Shown here piece by piece: positions 17,767 to 26,304 of a DNA stretch of 31,744 nucleotides. A program made the position numbers and the translations under genes. The first letter of the stretch is position 1; each line of letters begins with the position of its first letter. This DNA is from JAOADN01 sp046155885. Lineage in GTDB: Bacteria; Pseudomonadota; Alphaproteobacteria; Rhodobacterales; Rhodobacteraceae. Under the pieces are notes generated by a model. That model had not been told where the DNA came from. It saw only the letters and a program-made list of their open reading frames with translations, and did not search any database. The stretch lies in contig JBJXFU010000068.1 in assembly GCA_046155885.1 (NCBI GenBank), positions 1 to 31,744 of the forward strand, written 5' to 3'.

Positions 17767-19077
17767 TCAGTGCACGATGCGTTCATCCTGTACGAACATG
17801 TTGGCCCAGGCGCGGTCGATCAGTTCGGGGCTCATCTGGTAGGGGATGCCCTCGAAATTGCAGATGGCGATCATCTGGTCGATCAGGAAGACCGGCTGGT
17901 AGTTCGCGTAGACGTTCTGGATGGTCGGGTACTTCTGCTTCAGAAGGTGGATCAGGGTCTTTTCGTCCAGCGGCATCTTCTTTTTCTTGGCCACCATCGC
18001 GAAGATTTTCAGGAAGTTCTCCTGGTTCGGCCCGTCGATCTTGATCTTGAAGAAGATCCGGCGCAGCGCCGCCTTGTCGAAGATTTCGTTGGGGTGGAAG
18101 TTGGTCGAGAAGATCACCAGCGTGTCGAAGGGCACCTCGAACTTCTCGCCCGATTGCAGGGCGAGGATGTCCTTGCCTTCCTCCAGCGGCACGATCCAGC
18201 GGTTGACGATTTTCTGCGGCGGCTCCTGCTGACGGCCGAGGTCGTCGATGATGAAGACGCCGCCGGTGGCCTTCAGTTGCAGCGAGGCCGAATAGGTCCG
18301 CGCCGTGGGGTTGTAGGTGAGGTCGAGCATGTCGAGCGCCAGTTCGCCGCCGGTGATGACGGTCGGGCGTTCGCAGAGCACGTAGCGGTTGTCGAAGCGG
18401 TTCGAGCTGCGGCGGAGCGCGTTCGGATCGTCGACGCTGGCCTCGGCGGCGGAATGCACGATCGGGTCGTAGACGGTGATCACCTGGCCTGCGTATTCGA
18501 TGGCGCGGGGGACGTAGATCTTGTCGCCATAGGCATCGCGGATGCCGTTCGAGATCGACGACTTGCCGTTGCCGGGGGGGCCGTACATCAGGATCGACCG
18601 GCCCGAGCCGACGGCGGGGCCGAGATGGTCCAGAAGTTCGCCCGGCAGGATCAGGTGGCCCATCGCGCGGGTCAGCTGTTCGCGCGTCATCTGGACGTTG
18701 CGGATGGACTGGCGTTTCACCTGGTCCTTGTAGTGCGCAAGCGGCACCGGCACGGAACCGTAGTATTCCGACTGGCTGAGCGCGTCGAGGGCGCGCGCCT
18801 TGCCGGCGTCGGCCAGACGGTAGCCCATCTCGTTGCCCGAGTTGGCGTGCAGGGTGCCGGTCGATTCGACCAGCCGCTGGGTGCGGCAGATGTCGATCAG
18901 TTCCTGGGTCAGCGGAATCGGCAGCGCGATCTGCCGGGAGATTTCCGAGCAGAGTTCGAGGTTCATGCGGAACATCGTCTTGAGCAGGATGTCGCGAAGC
19001 GTCACCATGCCGAGGCCGGTTTCGTCGAGCGTCCTGGGCGGGGTTGGCGCCACGACGTTCGAGACCTGCATGTTCAT
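17767..19077 (-). CDS. AAA-family ATPase, uncharacterised
   Basis: A 436-residue cytoplasmic protein. Walker A is YGPPGNGKSS (about residues 190-200) and Walker B is VFIIDDLG, with Asp-Asp instead of the usual Asp-Glu. VIFSTNFHPNEIFDKAALRRIFFKI looks like the sensor and arginine-finger region of an AAA+ module. The first 110 residues (RDILLKTMFRMNLELCSEISRQI, in part, to YRLADAGKARALDALSQSEYYG) look like a winged-helix domain. ATG 19077 has AAGGA upstream. I do not recognise a named gene. It starts 124 bases from a divergent membrane-protein gene, and the tad operon lies beyond. A motor or remodelling role is inferred from the fold only. Codon use matches its neighbours. Confidence 0.82.
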   Translation of the reverse strand: MNMQVSNVVAPTPPRTLDETGLGMVTLRDILLKTMFRMNLELCSEISRQIALPIPLTQELIDICRTQRLVESTGTLHANSGNEMGYRLADAGKARALDALSQSEYYGSVPVPLAHYKDQVKRQSIRNVQMTREQLTRAMGHLILPGELLDHLGPAVGSGRSILMYGPPGNGKSSISNGIRDAYGDKIYVPRAIEYAGQVITVYDPIVHSAAEASVDDPNALRRSSNRFDNRYVLCERPTVITGGELALDMLDLTYNPTARTYSASLQLKATGGVFIIDDLGRQQEPPQKIVNRWIVPLEEGKDILALQSGEKFEVPFDTLVIFSTNFHPNEIFDKAALRRIFFKIKIDGPNQENFLKIFAMVAKKKKMPLDEKTLIHLLKQKYPTIQNVYANYQPVFLIDQMIAICNFEGIPYQMSPELIDRAWANMFVQDERIVH

Positions 19078-19201
19078 CTCAGAATTCCTTTTTCTGCCCG
19101 CAATTTTGTTCCGGTTTGTCGCGTTTCTTGCGCCCAGGGCGACGAATGTTTCCGTTCCGGGGCCGTCGCGGAAAAAAATGCATGGGTAATGTGGCCAAAG
19201 A
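19078..19201. promoter_or_regulatory. Divergent promoter region between the ATPase and the membrane protein
   Basis: This 124-base gap separates two divergent starts and is clearly less GC-rich than the genes. It holds AT-rich runs (for example GGAATTCCTT-like and GGAAAAAAATGC tracts) near each gene. Promoters for both directions must lie here or within the gene starts. I could not assign -35 and -10 boxes with confidence. Confidence 0.45.
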
Positions 19202-20845
19202 ATGGTGACAAAATCGCAAGATGGGGCGACTTCCGGGCTTCGGTCGGGAACGCTTTTTCTGGTCCTCGCGGCGCTTGTCGCGGTGCTCGGGGCGCTGCCG
19301 TTCCTGAAGGGCGCCTTCTATCTGGGCAAGCATGAAGGCGACACGCTGCACCTGGCCGAGCTGGTGATGCGGATGGCCGGGGGGCAGTGGCCGCATTTGG
19401 ATTTCATGACGCCGATCGGGGTCATGGCGCTTGCGCCCATCGCGCTCTTCGTCAAGCAGGGGCTCGGGATCGGGCACGCGATCTTCTGGTCGCAGATCCT
19501 GGTCGCGGCGGTGCTGCTGCTGCCCGCGATGCGGGTGGCGACGAGCCGGCTGACGGGGTGGTGGCAGTTATTCTATGGCGCCTACGTGATGATTTTCTGC
19601 CTGGCGCTGGTGCATGGCGAGGCCGAGCGGGCGGTGTCGATTTCGATGCATTACAACCGCTGGGCCTGGGCGGTGGCCTATATCGTCATCCCGCTCGCGG
19701 TGCTGGCGCCGCTCCGCGCGCCGCGTCCGGCGCTGGACGGGGCGTTGATCGGGCTTGGGCTGGCGCTTCTGGTGCTGACGAAGGTGACCTATTTCGTATC
19801 CTTCGCGCCGGCCGTGCTGATCGCCCTTCTGGCGCGACGGCAGTGGGCGACGATCGCTGCGGCCGGGGTCGCGGGGCTGGCGGTGGCCGGTGCCGTGACC
19901 GCGATGGCGGGGGTGGAGTTCTGGCTGGCCTATCTGGGCGATCTGCGCACCGTTTCGGCATCCGACATCCGTGCCGCGCCGGGCGAGCCGCTGGCGGTGG
20001 TGATCGCCGCCCCGCCCTATATGGGGGCGAGCCTGGCGCTGGTGGCCTGCGTCATCCTTCTGCGGCAGTCGGGGCGGATGGTCGAGGGCATGGCGCTTCT
20101 GTTCCTGATGCCCGGCTTCTTCTTCGTCACCTACCAGAACTTCGGCAACGATCCGCAGTGGCTTCTGCTGCTGGCGATCTTCGCCTTCTGCCTGCGGCCG
20201 GAACCGGGCACCGTGAACGCCCGCGGCTGGGACATGCGCGAGGCGCTTCGGATCGTCGGCATCCTGGCTCTGGCCTTTGGGCTGCCTTCGGCGGTGAACC
20301 TGCTTTACAGCCCGTTCCGGCACCTCGCGACAGAGGAAAAGGACCGGGTGCCGCTGCTGCCGGGGCGGGGCGACGACCTGCTGACCATCGAATCGCGGCT
20401 TTACCGGGTGGACGAGACGGTGGCCGCCGACCTGCCGGGATCGGCCTTCGAGAGCTATCGGAGCAAGGGCGAGCGGAAGTATGCGGCGAAGCTTTTGGGC
20501 GAGACGCTGCCGGAATGTACGCTTTCCTCGGGCATGAACGCCTGGTTCGAGACGGTGGCGAAGGACCTGGAGGCGGCGGGCTATGGCGGCAGCCATGTCA
20601 TGGGGACCGACCTTTTTTCGCTTTACTGGGCCTTCGGCGACTTCAAGACGGTGAAGGGGGCGGCGCCCTGGTATTACGGCGGGCTGTCGGGGGCGGAGAA
20701 CGCGGATTACATCGTGGTGCCGATCTGCCCGATGGCCGAGCAGATCCGGGCCGGGATGCTGGAGGAACTGGCGGGACCGGGCTGGAAGGTCGAGATGGTC
20801 CGGCGGACGCCGCTTTACGTGCTGATCACGGCGAAGCGGGTGTGA
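19202..20845 (+). CDS. Polytopic inner-membrane protein, possibly GT-C-like
   Basis: A 547-residue protein I cannot name. At least ten hydrophobic segments fill the first 365 residues (for example LFLVLAALVAVLGALPFL, ALIGLGLALLVLTKV, WLLLLAIFAFCL); the last about 180 residues are soluble-looking. Just after the first segment is KHEGDTLH, with an E-x-D pair (45 and 47). In GT-C glycosyltransferases that use lipid-linked sugars, an acidic pair in the first outer loop is the catalytic site, which suggests but does not prove a transferase. Other motifs are SMHYNRWAWA and FGNDPQWLLLL. It is divergent from the AAA ATPase and convergent with the prepilin peptidase. ATG 19202 is the start that retains the first membrane segment. 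Confidence 0.8.
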   Translation: MVTKSQDGATSGLRSGTLFLVLAALVAVLGALPFLKGAFYLGKHEGDTLHLAELVMRMAGGQWPHLDFMTPIGVMALAPIALFVKQGLGIGHAIFWSQILVAAVLLLPAMRVATSRLTGWWQLFYGAYVMIFCLALVHGEAERAVSISMHYNRWAWAVAYIVIPLAVLAPLRAPRPALDGALIGLGLALLVLTKVTYFVSFAPAVLIALLARRQWATIAAAGVAGLAVAGAVTAMAGVEFWLAYLGDLRTVSASDIRAAPGEPLAVVIAAPPYMGASLALVACVILLRQSGRMVEGMALLFLMPGFFFVTYQNFGNDPQWLLLLAIFAFCLRPEPGTVNARGWDMREALRIVGILALAFGLPSAVNLLYSPFRHLATEEKDRVPLLPGRGDDLLTIESRLYRVDETVAADLPGSAFESYRSKGERKYAAKLLGETLPECTLSSGMNAWFETVAKDLEAAGYGGSHVMGTDLFSLYWAFGDFKTVKGAAPWYYGGLSGAENADYIVVPICPMAEQIRAGMLEELAGPGWKVEMVRRTPLYVLITAKRV

Positions 20846-20857
20846 CGTCCGCGCCGG

Positions 20858-21364
20858 TCAGAGAAGCCCGGCGGCCTTGATCGCGAGGTAGCTCAGAAGC
20901 GTGCCGACCAGGGCGAGGCCCATCGGGAACTTCGCGCTGGTCCAGGATTTCCAGTCGGAAGCAGCGCGCCGGACCGCCGGGATGGCGCGGGCGAGGCGAT
21001 GCCCCGCGAAGGCCAGCAGGAGCCAGGCGGCGAAGAGCATCAGGACGAGCTGCGTTTCCGCCAGGTTCTGTGCCACGAAGGGCGCGGCGGCGGCGGCGAA
21101 CTTGGCGTCGCCCGCGCCGACACCGAAGAAAGCGTTCAGCAGGAACCCGACCGCCAGCACCCCCGCAAGGCTTGCCCAGCGCCAGATCCAGAATTCGAAG
21201 GGGATCACCAGGAAACCGGCCACCGCAAACACCCCAACCAACGCGCAGACGGCGCTGTTCGGGATGCGCATGGTCTTCATGTCGGACCAGGCGACCCAGA
21301 GCCCGATCGGCGCGGCGAGGACAAGCAGGACGGTGTAGGCCTGCGGGGGTGTCAGATCCAGCAT
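20858..21364 (-). CDS. cpaA: Prepilin peptidase, CpaA/TadV type
   Basis: A 168-residue membrane aspartic protease. The two catalytic aspartates are seen in SDMKTMRIPN (Asp28) and GVGAGDAKF (Asp86), the GxGD signature. There are about four or five hydrophobic segments. The extra N-terminal methyltransferase domain of PilD-type enzymes is absent, as usual for the tad family. It should cut the leader from Flp pilins and TadE/F pseudopilins at the inner membrane. Its ATG is 6 bases after the stop of the preceding TPR gene. It is the last gene of the tad operon in this orientation and faces the membrane-protein gene with a 12-base gap. Confidence 0.92.
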   Translation of the reverse strand: MLDLTPPQAYTVLLVLAAPIGLWVAWSDMKTMRIPNSAVCALVGVFAVAGFLVIPFEFWIWRWASLAGVLAVGFLLNAFFGVGAGDAKFAAAAAPFVAQNLAETQLVLMLFAAWLLLAFAGHRLARAIPAVRRAASDWKSWTSAKFPMGLALVGTLLSYLAIKAAGLL

Positions 21365-21370
21365 CGCGGG

Positions 21371-22228
21371 TCAGAGGTTGACGTTGGCGTCCAGCGTCCC
21401 GAGCGCCCGGGCGGCTTCCTCGAAGTGCTGCGGATGGGTGTCGATGGCTTCCTGCAGCAGCGCCCGGCCGGTGGCCACGTCGCCCTGCTTGATCGCGGCG
21501 AGCGCGGCCGTGTAAAGAAGCTCGGCCTTTTCGAGCTGCGTCAGCTGGATCAGCGGCAGATCGTACTTGCGCTGCGCGGCTCGGGCGAGGACGAGGTTGT
21601 TCTTGGCGGTGAAGAGCTTGTCGTCGTAGCTCAGCGCCTGCGTGAAGAGCTTTTCGGCCCCCGGGTAGTCGCCGCGGGTCAGCTTGGAATAGCCCCAGTT
21701 GTTCAGCACGGCCGCCGGGGTTTGCGTCAGACCGACGGCGGTTTCGTAGAAGCTGTCGGCCTTGGACCATCTCTGGCCCGCGTCCGCGACCATCGCTTCA
21801 AGCTTGTAGCGCAGGAAGGTTTCGTGCGTCGGCGGGATGGTGTTCAGGACCGCTTCCGCCTTCTTCCAGTCGTTGGCGCGGATATAGGCGTCGGCCAGGA
21901 ACACGCGGTCATCGTTATCTGCCCCTGGACCCGCGATGATGTCGGTCAGGACGATCGCCGCTTCGGTGGGCTTGTTGGCACGGATGAGCGACTTGGCGAG
22001 GCCGCGCTTGAGGTCGATACGGTCGGGCTTTTCGCGCACCGCGCGCTGGAAGTAGGTGACCGCCTCGTCCGGGTCGCCGACCGTCAGCATGATGTCGTTC
22101 AGGTTCGACTGGTCGATGACGTTCACGCTTTCGAGCGCCCGTTCGACGTTGTTGTCACCGGCCTTCTGACAGCCCGAAACACTCGCTGCGGCGATCGCGC
22201 ACAGCGAAACAATAGCCACGTGGCGCAT
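21371..22228 (-). CDS. TPR-repeat lipoprotein of the tad locus
   Basis: A 285-residue protein with a lipoprotein signal ending VSGC (Cys20), then tandem TPR-like helices along its length: DEAVTYFQRAVREKPDRIDLKRGLAKSLIRANKP in part, WKKAEAVLNTIP, AVLNNWGYSKLTRGDYPGAEKLFTQAL in part, and DVATGRALLQEAIDTHP. TadD proteins in Flp pilus loci are lipoproteins of this kind, involved in pilus assembly or secretin placement. Two such genes lie side by side here; this is the longer, second one. It is not a recent duplicate, since the pair are alike mainly in the TPR consensus. Confidence 0.88.
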   Translation of the reverse strand: MRHVAIVSLCAIAAASVSGCQKAGDNNVERALESVNVIDQSNLNDIMLTVGDPDEAVTYFQRAVREKPDRIDLKRGLAKSLIRANKPTEAAIVLTDIIAGPGADNDDRVFLADAYIRANDWKKAEAVLNTIPPTHETFLRYKLEAMVADAGQRWSKADSFYETAVGLTQTPAAVLNNWGYSKLTRGDYPGAEKLFTQALSYDDKLFTAKNNLVLARAAQRKYDLPLIQLTQLEKAELLYTAALAAIKQGDVATGRALLQEAIDTHPQHFEEAARALGTLDANVNL

Positions 22229-22256
22229 GTTCCTGCGTCCTTTTCTGCTCGTTGCC

Positions 22257-22829
22257 TCAGTGCTTGGAGAGGAGCAGGTATTCGCCTGTGCCGCGCCTCA
22301 CCAGCGTGAAATTGTATTCTTTCCCCGGATCATACGCAGGGTTCTCGGTCTTGGCGAGCGCCAGGCGAAGATTTTTGCGGATGGAGTCCGTTCGGCCACT
22401 GTCAAGCGCGAAGGCGGTGCGGAACACGCGGCTGGCTTCCGGGTATTCGCCCTTTTCCATCAGCACGACGCCGAGGTTGTTCCAGGCGGGAACGAAGGTC
22501 GCGTCCTTTTCGACCGCCCGGCGGAGCATCTGTTCGGCCTGGCCGAGGCGGCCGAGGTGCAGGTCGGCCGACCCGATGGCGGAAAGCACGTCGACCGTCG
22601 CGCCCTGTTCGGCCGCAGCCCGGTAATAGGCCTTGAGCGCCAGGTCGTATTCCCCCGCGGCCATCAGGCGGTGCCCGACGGTCAGCCCGTCGGTCGCCTC
22701 GGCCAGGTCATAGGCACCGGTCGGCGCGAAGGGGGACTGCGGCTTGCCTGACGGCAGAAGGCCGCCTGTCTGGGTGCAGGCGGCCAGCGCGAGGGAAAGG
22801 ATCAGGGGTGTCGGCCTTGGCCGGCGCAT
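22257..22829 (-). CDS. tadD: TadD-like TPR lipoprotein
   Basis: A 190-residue lipoprotein: a signal with lipobox LAAC (Cys18), a short Pro/Gly/Ser linker, then three TPR repeats (about 45-150) such as GHRLMAAGEYDLALKAYYRAA and PAWNNLGVVLMEKGEYPEAS. It starts 4 bases after the tadC stop and is followed after 28 bases by the second TPR gene, so all belong to one transcript. In the family TadD acts at the outer or inner membrane in Flp pilus biogenesis. Which of the two TPR proteins corresponds to the classical TadD cannot be settled from sequence alone; this one, next to tadC, is the likelier. Confidence 0.88.
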   Translation of the reverse strand: MRRPRPTPLILSLALAACTQTGGLLPSGKPQSPFAPTGAYDLAEATDGLTVGHRLMAAGEYDLALKAYYRAAAEQGATVDVLSAIGSADLHLGRLGQAEQMLRRAVEKDATFVPAWNNLGVVLMEKGEYPEASRVFRTAFALDSGRTDSIRKNLRLALAKTENPAYDPGKEYNFTLVRRGTGEYLLLSKH

Positions 22830-22833
22830 GGGA

Positions 22834-23823
22834 TCATAGGGTGAAGGTCTGGAACATCTTCATCATATCGTAGACCGACGGACCCACAAGGATGATCAGC
22901 AGCGGCGGCACCGTGAACATCATCGTGCCGAGCGTCATCTTGGTGGGCAGCTTGTTGGCCTTCTCTTCGGCCCGCATCACCCGCTTGTCGCGCATTTCGG
23001 CGGCGTAGACGCGCAGCGCTTCGGCGATCGAGGTGCCGAAGGTCTGGCTCTGGATCATCACGGTGACGAAGGACGACACGTCCGGCACCCCCGCGCGCTC
23101 GGCGAAGCTGCGGAGCACGCTGGTCTTGTCCTTCCCGGCCTTCACCTCGTGCGCGACCATCTCGAACTCTTCGGCCAACGCGGGGTAGCCGGCGGCGAGT
23201 TCCTTGGAAACCCGGATGATGCCCTGGTCGAGCGACTGGCCGGCTTCGACGCAGACGAGAAGCATGTCGAGCGAGTCCGGGAAGCCGTTCTGGATCTGCT
23301 CCTGCCTTGTCTGCACGCGGCGGTCGATCCAGTAGCGCGGAAGGTAGTAGCCGACGGCGCCGGGCAGCAGGACGGCGAGCAGGATGGTGGTGGTCGAGAT
23401 CTCTGAGCCGACGGCGGTCGAGACGATGGCGTAGATGACGCCGAGGATCAGGAAGAAGATGCCGAGCGAAAACTGGATGGCGTGGAAGGTGCGGACCGCG
23501 TTCTTCGACCGATAGCCGGCGCGCGTCATCTTCAGCCGCGCCGTGCTCATCTCTTCTTCGGACTTCGGCTCGAGGAAGCCCGCGAACTTGTCGAGCTTGT
23601 CGGTGCCGCGCCCCATGCGGAGCGCTTTCTTGGTGGGCGCGCGGACGGCGGCGGCGGGTTTGGAGGCATCGCGCAGCTTTGCCAGCGGATCGGGCCGCTT
23701 GCGCAGCATCGAGGGCAGAGTGACCAGCACCAGCAGAAGGCCGAGGAAACCGACGGCGATCAGCGGGCCGAGCGGGCCGAGCCGGTCGGTCAGAAGCTGG
23801 TTGATGTGGCTCAGGACTTCCAT
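22834..23823 (-). CDS. tadC: TadC, Flp pilus inner-membrane platform protein
   Basis: A 329-residue member of the type II secretion F (GspF/PilC) family. Membrane segments lie near residues 18-38, 110-150 (two) and at the C-terminus (about 295-320). The core cytoplasmic domain has the family form NGFPDSLDMLLVCVEAGQSLDQGI and FVTVMIQSQTFGTSIAEALR. TadB and TadC form the platform on which the TadA ATPase drives pilin assembly. It is 12 bases after tadB and 4 before the TPR gene. Confidence 0.94.
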   Translation of the reverse strand: MEVLSHINQLLTDRLGPLGPLIAVGFLGLLLVLVTLPSMLRKRPDPLAKLRDASKPAAAVRAPTKKALRMGRGTDKLDKFAGFLEPKSEEEMSTARLKMTRAGYRSKNAVRTFHAIQFSLGIFFLILGVIYAIVSTAVGSEISTTTILLAVLLPGAVGYYLPRYWIDRRVQTRQEQIQNGFPDSLDMLLVCVEAGQSLDQGIIRVSKELAAGYPALAEEFEMVAHEVKAGKDKTSVLRSFAERAGVPDVSSFVTVMIQSQTFGTSIAEALRVYAAEMRDKRVMRAEEKANKLPTKMTLGTMMFTVPPLLIILVGPSVYDMMKMFQTFTL

Positions 23824-23835
23824 GTCGCGCCCCCG

Positions 23836-24804
23836 TCAGACCTTGATGTTGACCATCATCCGCATGAACAGCACGTTGACGCCAAGGAAGGCGGCGACAA
23901 CGAGTGCGGCGGGGACGAAGGCCGGTGTGTCCTTGACCGTGTCGAAGTAGTCGGGCTTCAGGACCTGGATGGTCACCAGCACGCCGACCGGGAACAGCGA
24001 CAGGAACATTCCCGACCATTTGGCTTCGGCGGTGATCGCCTTGACCCGGCGGAACAGCCGGAACCGCGCGCGGATGACCTTGGCGAGGCCGTCGAGGATT
24101 TCGGCCAGGTTGCCGCCCGATTGCTGCTGGATGGTGACCGCGACGGCGAGGAAGCGGAGGTCCTGCATGTCCATCCGTTCGGCCAGGTCCTTCAGCGACT
24201 CGCTGACTTCCCGGCCATAGGCGGATTCGTCGGCGATCATGCCGAATTCGGTTCCGAGCGGGTCGGCCACCTCTTTCGCGACGATCTGGATCGCGGACGA
24301 GAACGGATGACCGACGCGAAGCGAACGGACCATCAGTTCGACCGCGTCGGGAAGCTGTTCCTCGACCAGGCTCATGCGTTTCTTGGCCTTGCTCGAGACC
24401 CAGAAGTAGACCGCGCTCACGCCCATCACGATCGCCAAGGCGATCTGCACGCCGGTGCCGGCCTGGGTGCCGATCTTCAGGCCGACGAAAGCGACCCCGG
24501 ACAGGAGGACCATGATCCCGATCAGCGCCCTTGGAGAAAATGCAATGTTGGCCTTCTGCGCCTTGGTCGCGAGAACCGAGTACAGCGGAATGCCCCGCGC
24601 CTTGAGGTGCTGGCTGGCTTCCTTGCGGAGCTGTTCCAGAACCTGTTCGCGCTGGCCGCCCTTTTCCAGAAGCTCGAGCCGGCGGTTGACCTTGCTGTTG
24701 AGCGAAATCGACTTGCCGAAGACCACCAGGTAAAGGCCTTCGACAAGCAGAAGAACCGCGATGAAGATCAGGCCGTAGATGATCGGGGTCGGGCTGATGA
24801 TCAT
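23836..24804 (-). CDS. tadB: TadB, Flp pilus inner-membrane platform protein
   Basis: A 322-residue GspF-like protein. A membrane segment at the N-terminus (PTPIIYGLIFIAVLLLVEGL), a pair in the middle (about 85-125) and one at the end flank a cytoplasmic domain with EEQLPDAVELMVRSLRVGHPFSSAI in part and LAVAVTIQQQSGGNLAEILDGLAKVIR. These are the TadB signatures. It forms the platform with TadC and receives force from TadA. The ATG is 5 bases after the tadA stop (TAG). It is followed by tadC. Confidence 0.94.
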   Translation of the reverse strand: MIISPTPIIYGLIFIAVLLLVEGLYLVVFGKSISLNSKVNRRLELLEKGGQREQVLEQLRKEASQHLKARGIPLYSVLATKAQKANIAFSPRALIGIMVLLSGVAFVGLKIGTQAGTGVQIALAIVMGVSAVYFWVSSKAKKRMSLVEEQLPDAVELMVRSLRVGHPFSSAIQIVAKEVADPLGTEFGMIADESAYGREVSESLKDLAERMDMQDLRFLAVAVTIQQQSGGNLAEILDGLAKVIRARFRLFRRVKAITAEAKWSGMFLSLFPVGVLVTIQVLKPDYFDTVKDTPAFVPAALVVAAFLGVNVLFMRMMVNIKV

Positions 24805-24809
24805 GTCCG

Positions 24810-26291
24810 CTACTCCGCCGCGATGGGTTCATAGATCGAGGCCGGCAGGTCGTAGCCCCACTGCCGGAACCGGTCGGCGTAGTGCGAACGCACGCCGGTC
24901 GCGGTGAAGCGGCCGATGATCTTGCCGTCGGGGGCAAGGCCCAGGCGTTCGTAACGGAAGATTTCCTGCATCGAGATCACGTCGCCTTCCATGCCGGTCA
25001 GTTCGGTGATCGACACCATCCGGCGCGAGCCGTCCTGAAGGCGGCTGGCTTGCACGATCAGGTTGACGGCCGAGGCGATCTGGCTGCGGACGGCCTTGAT
25101 CGGCATTTCGATTCCGGCCATCGCGATCATGTTTTCCAACCGGCTGACGCCGTCGCGGGCGCTGTTGGCGTGGATCGTGGTCATCGACCCGTCATGGCCG
25201 GTGTTCATGGCCTGGAGCATGTCGATGACTTCCTCGCCGCGGGTTTCGCCGACGATGATACGGTCGGGGCGCATCCGCAGCGCGTTCCTGAGGCAGTCGC
25301 GCTGGGTGACCGCGCCCTTGCCTTCGACGTTCGGCGGGCGGCTTTCCATCCGGCCCACGTGGACCTGCTGGAGCTGAAGTTCGGCGGTGTCTTCGATCGT
25401 AAGGATGCGCTCGGCGTTGTCGATGAAGGACGAAAGCGCGTTCAGCGTGGTGGTCTTGCCCGAACCCGTACCGCCCGAGACGATGACGTTCAGCCGGGTC
25501 GCCACGGCGGCCTGCAGGTAGGCGGCCATTTCCTCGGTGAAGGCGCCGAAGCGGACGAGGTCGTCGATTGCGAGCTTGTCCTTCTTGAACTTCCGGATCG
25601 AGACGAGCGAACCGTCGACCGCGACCGGCGGCACCATGCAGTTGAAGCGCGACCCGTCGGCAAGGCGCGCGTCGCAATAGGGGTTCGATTCATCGACGCG
25701 CCGGCCCACCGCCGAGACGATCTTGTCGATGATCCTGAGCAGGTGGCGTTCGTCCTTGAAGGTGATGTCGGTCAGCGTGAGTTTGCCGCCGCGCTCGACG
25801 AAGATCTGCTGCGGGCCGTTGACGAGGATGTCGTTGACGGTGTCGTCTTTCAGGAGCGGTTCCAGCGGGCCGAGGCCCATCACCTCATCGTAAAGGTCCT
25901 GGAAAAGCGAGCCGCGTTCTTCCTTGTTCAGGATGACGCTCAATTCGTCGAGCGCCTCGGTCGAGATCGAGACGATTTCCTGCCGGAGGTCGGATTCGGT
26001 GGCGTTTTCCAGCGCCGAAAGGTTGAGGTTGTCCAGAAGCCGCTTGTGGAGCTCGACCTTGAGCTCCATCAGCTTTTCCTTGCGCTTCTTTTCCTTGTCG
26101 GCGGCGACCACGACGGGCGACGGGGCGGCGTTGCCCTGGTTCGGGCGCCGGATGGCGAAGCCGGGCTTGCCGGCGGGCGCGGGCACGCTGGCGGACGGTT
26201 TCGCCGGCTCGACCGAGGCCCTGACGGGCGAGGTCTGGGCCCGGGCGGGCGCCGGTTGATCGCCACCGGGTCTCTTGAAGCGGTTGAACAT
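24810..26291 (-). CDS. cpaF: TadA/CpaF, Flp pilus assembly ATPase
   Basis: A 493-residue secretion ATPase of the PilT/VirB11 class. A Pro/Ala-rich, probably disordered N-terminus (1-65) is followed by a helical domain, then Walker A GGTGSGKT (273-280), Asp box TIEDTAEL (298-305), Walker B RIIVGE (344-349) and His box GHDGSMTTIHAN (365-376), all intact. It hydrolyses ATP at the inner face of the membrane to polymerise or retract the Flp pilus with TadB and TadC. ATG 26291 has AGGGGG upstream; the longer open frame to 26492 runs over the end of cpaE. The gene starts 14 bases after the cpaE stop. Confidence 0.96.
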   Translation of the reverse strand: MFNRFKRPGGDQPAPARAQTSPVRASVEPAKPSASVPAPAGKPGFAIRRPNQGNAAPSPVVVAADKEKKRKEKLMELKVELHKRLLDNLNLSALENATESDLRQEIVSISTEALDELSVILNKEERGSLFQDLYDEVMGLGPLEPLLKDDTVNDILVNGPQQIFVERGGKLTLTDITFKDERHLLRIIDKIVSAVGRRVDESNPYCDARLADGSRFNCMVPPVAVDGSLVSIRKFKKDKLAIDDLVRFGAFTEEMAAYLQAAVATRLNVIVSGGTGSGKTTTLNALSSFIDNAERILTIEDTAELQLQQVHVGRMESRPPNVEGKGAVTQRDCLRNALRMRPDRIIVGETRGEEVIDMLQAMNTGHDGSMTTIHANSARDGVSRLENMIAMAGIEMPIKAVRSQIASAVNLIVQASRLQDGSRRMVSITELTGMEGDVISMQEIFRYERLGLAPDGKIIGRFTATGVRSHYADRFRQWGYDLPASIYEPIAAE

Positions 26292-26304
26292 CGCGAGACG
26301 CCCC

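Noticed and set aside
19141..19160. The 12-mer CGAATGTTTCCG near 19144, also found on the minus strand near 31576, as a shared promoter motif
   Set aside because: Several dozen exact 12-mer pairs are expected by chance in 31 kb; position relative to the starts also differs.
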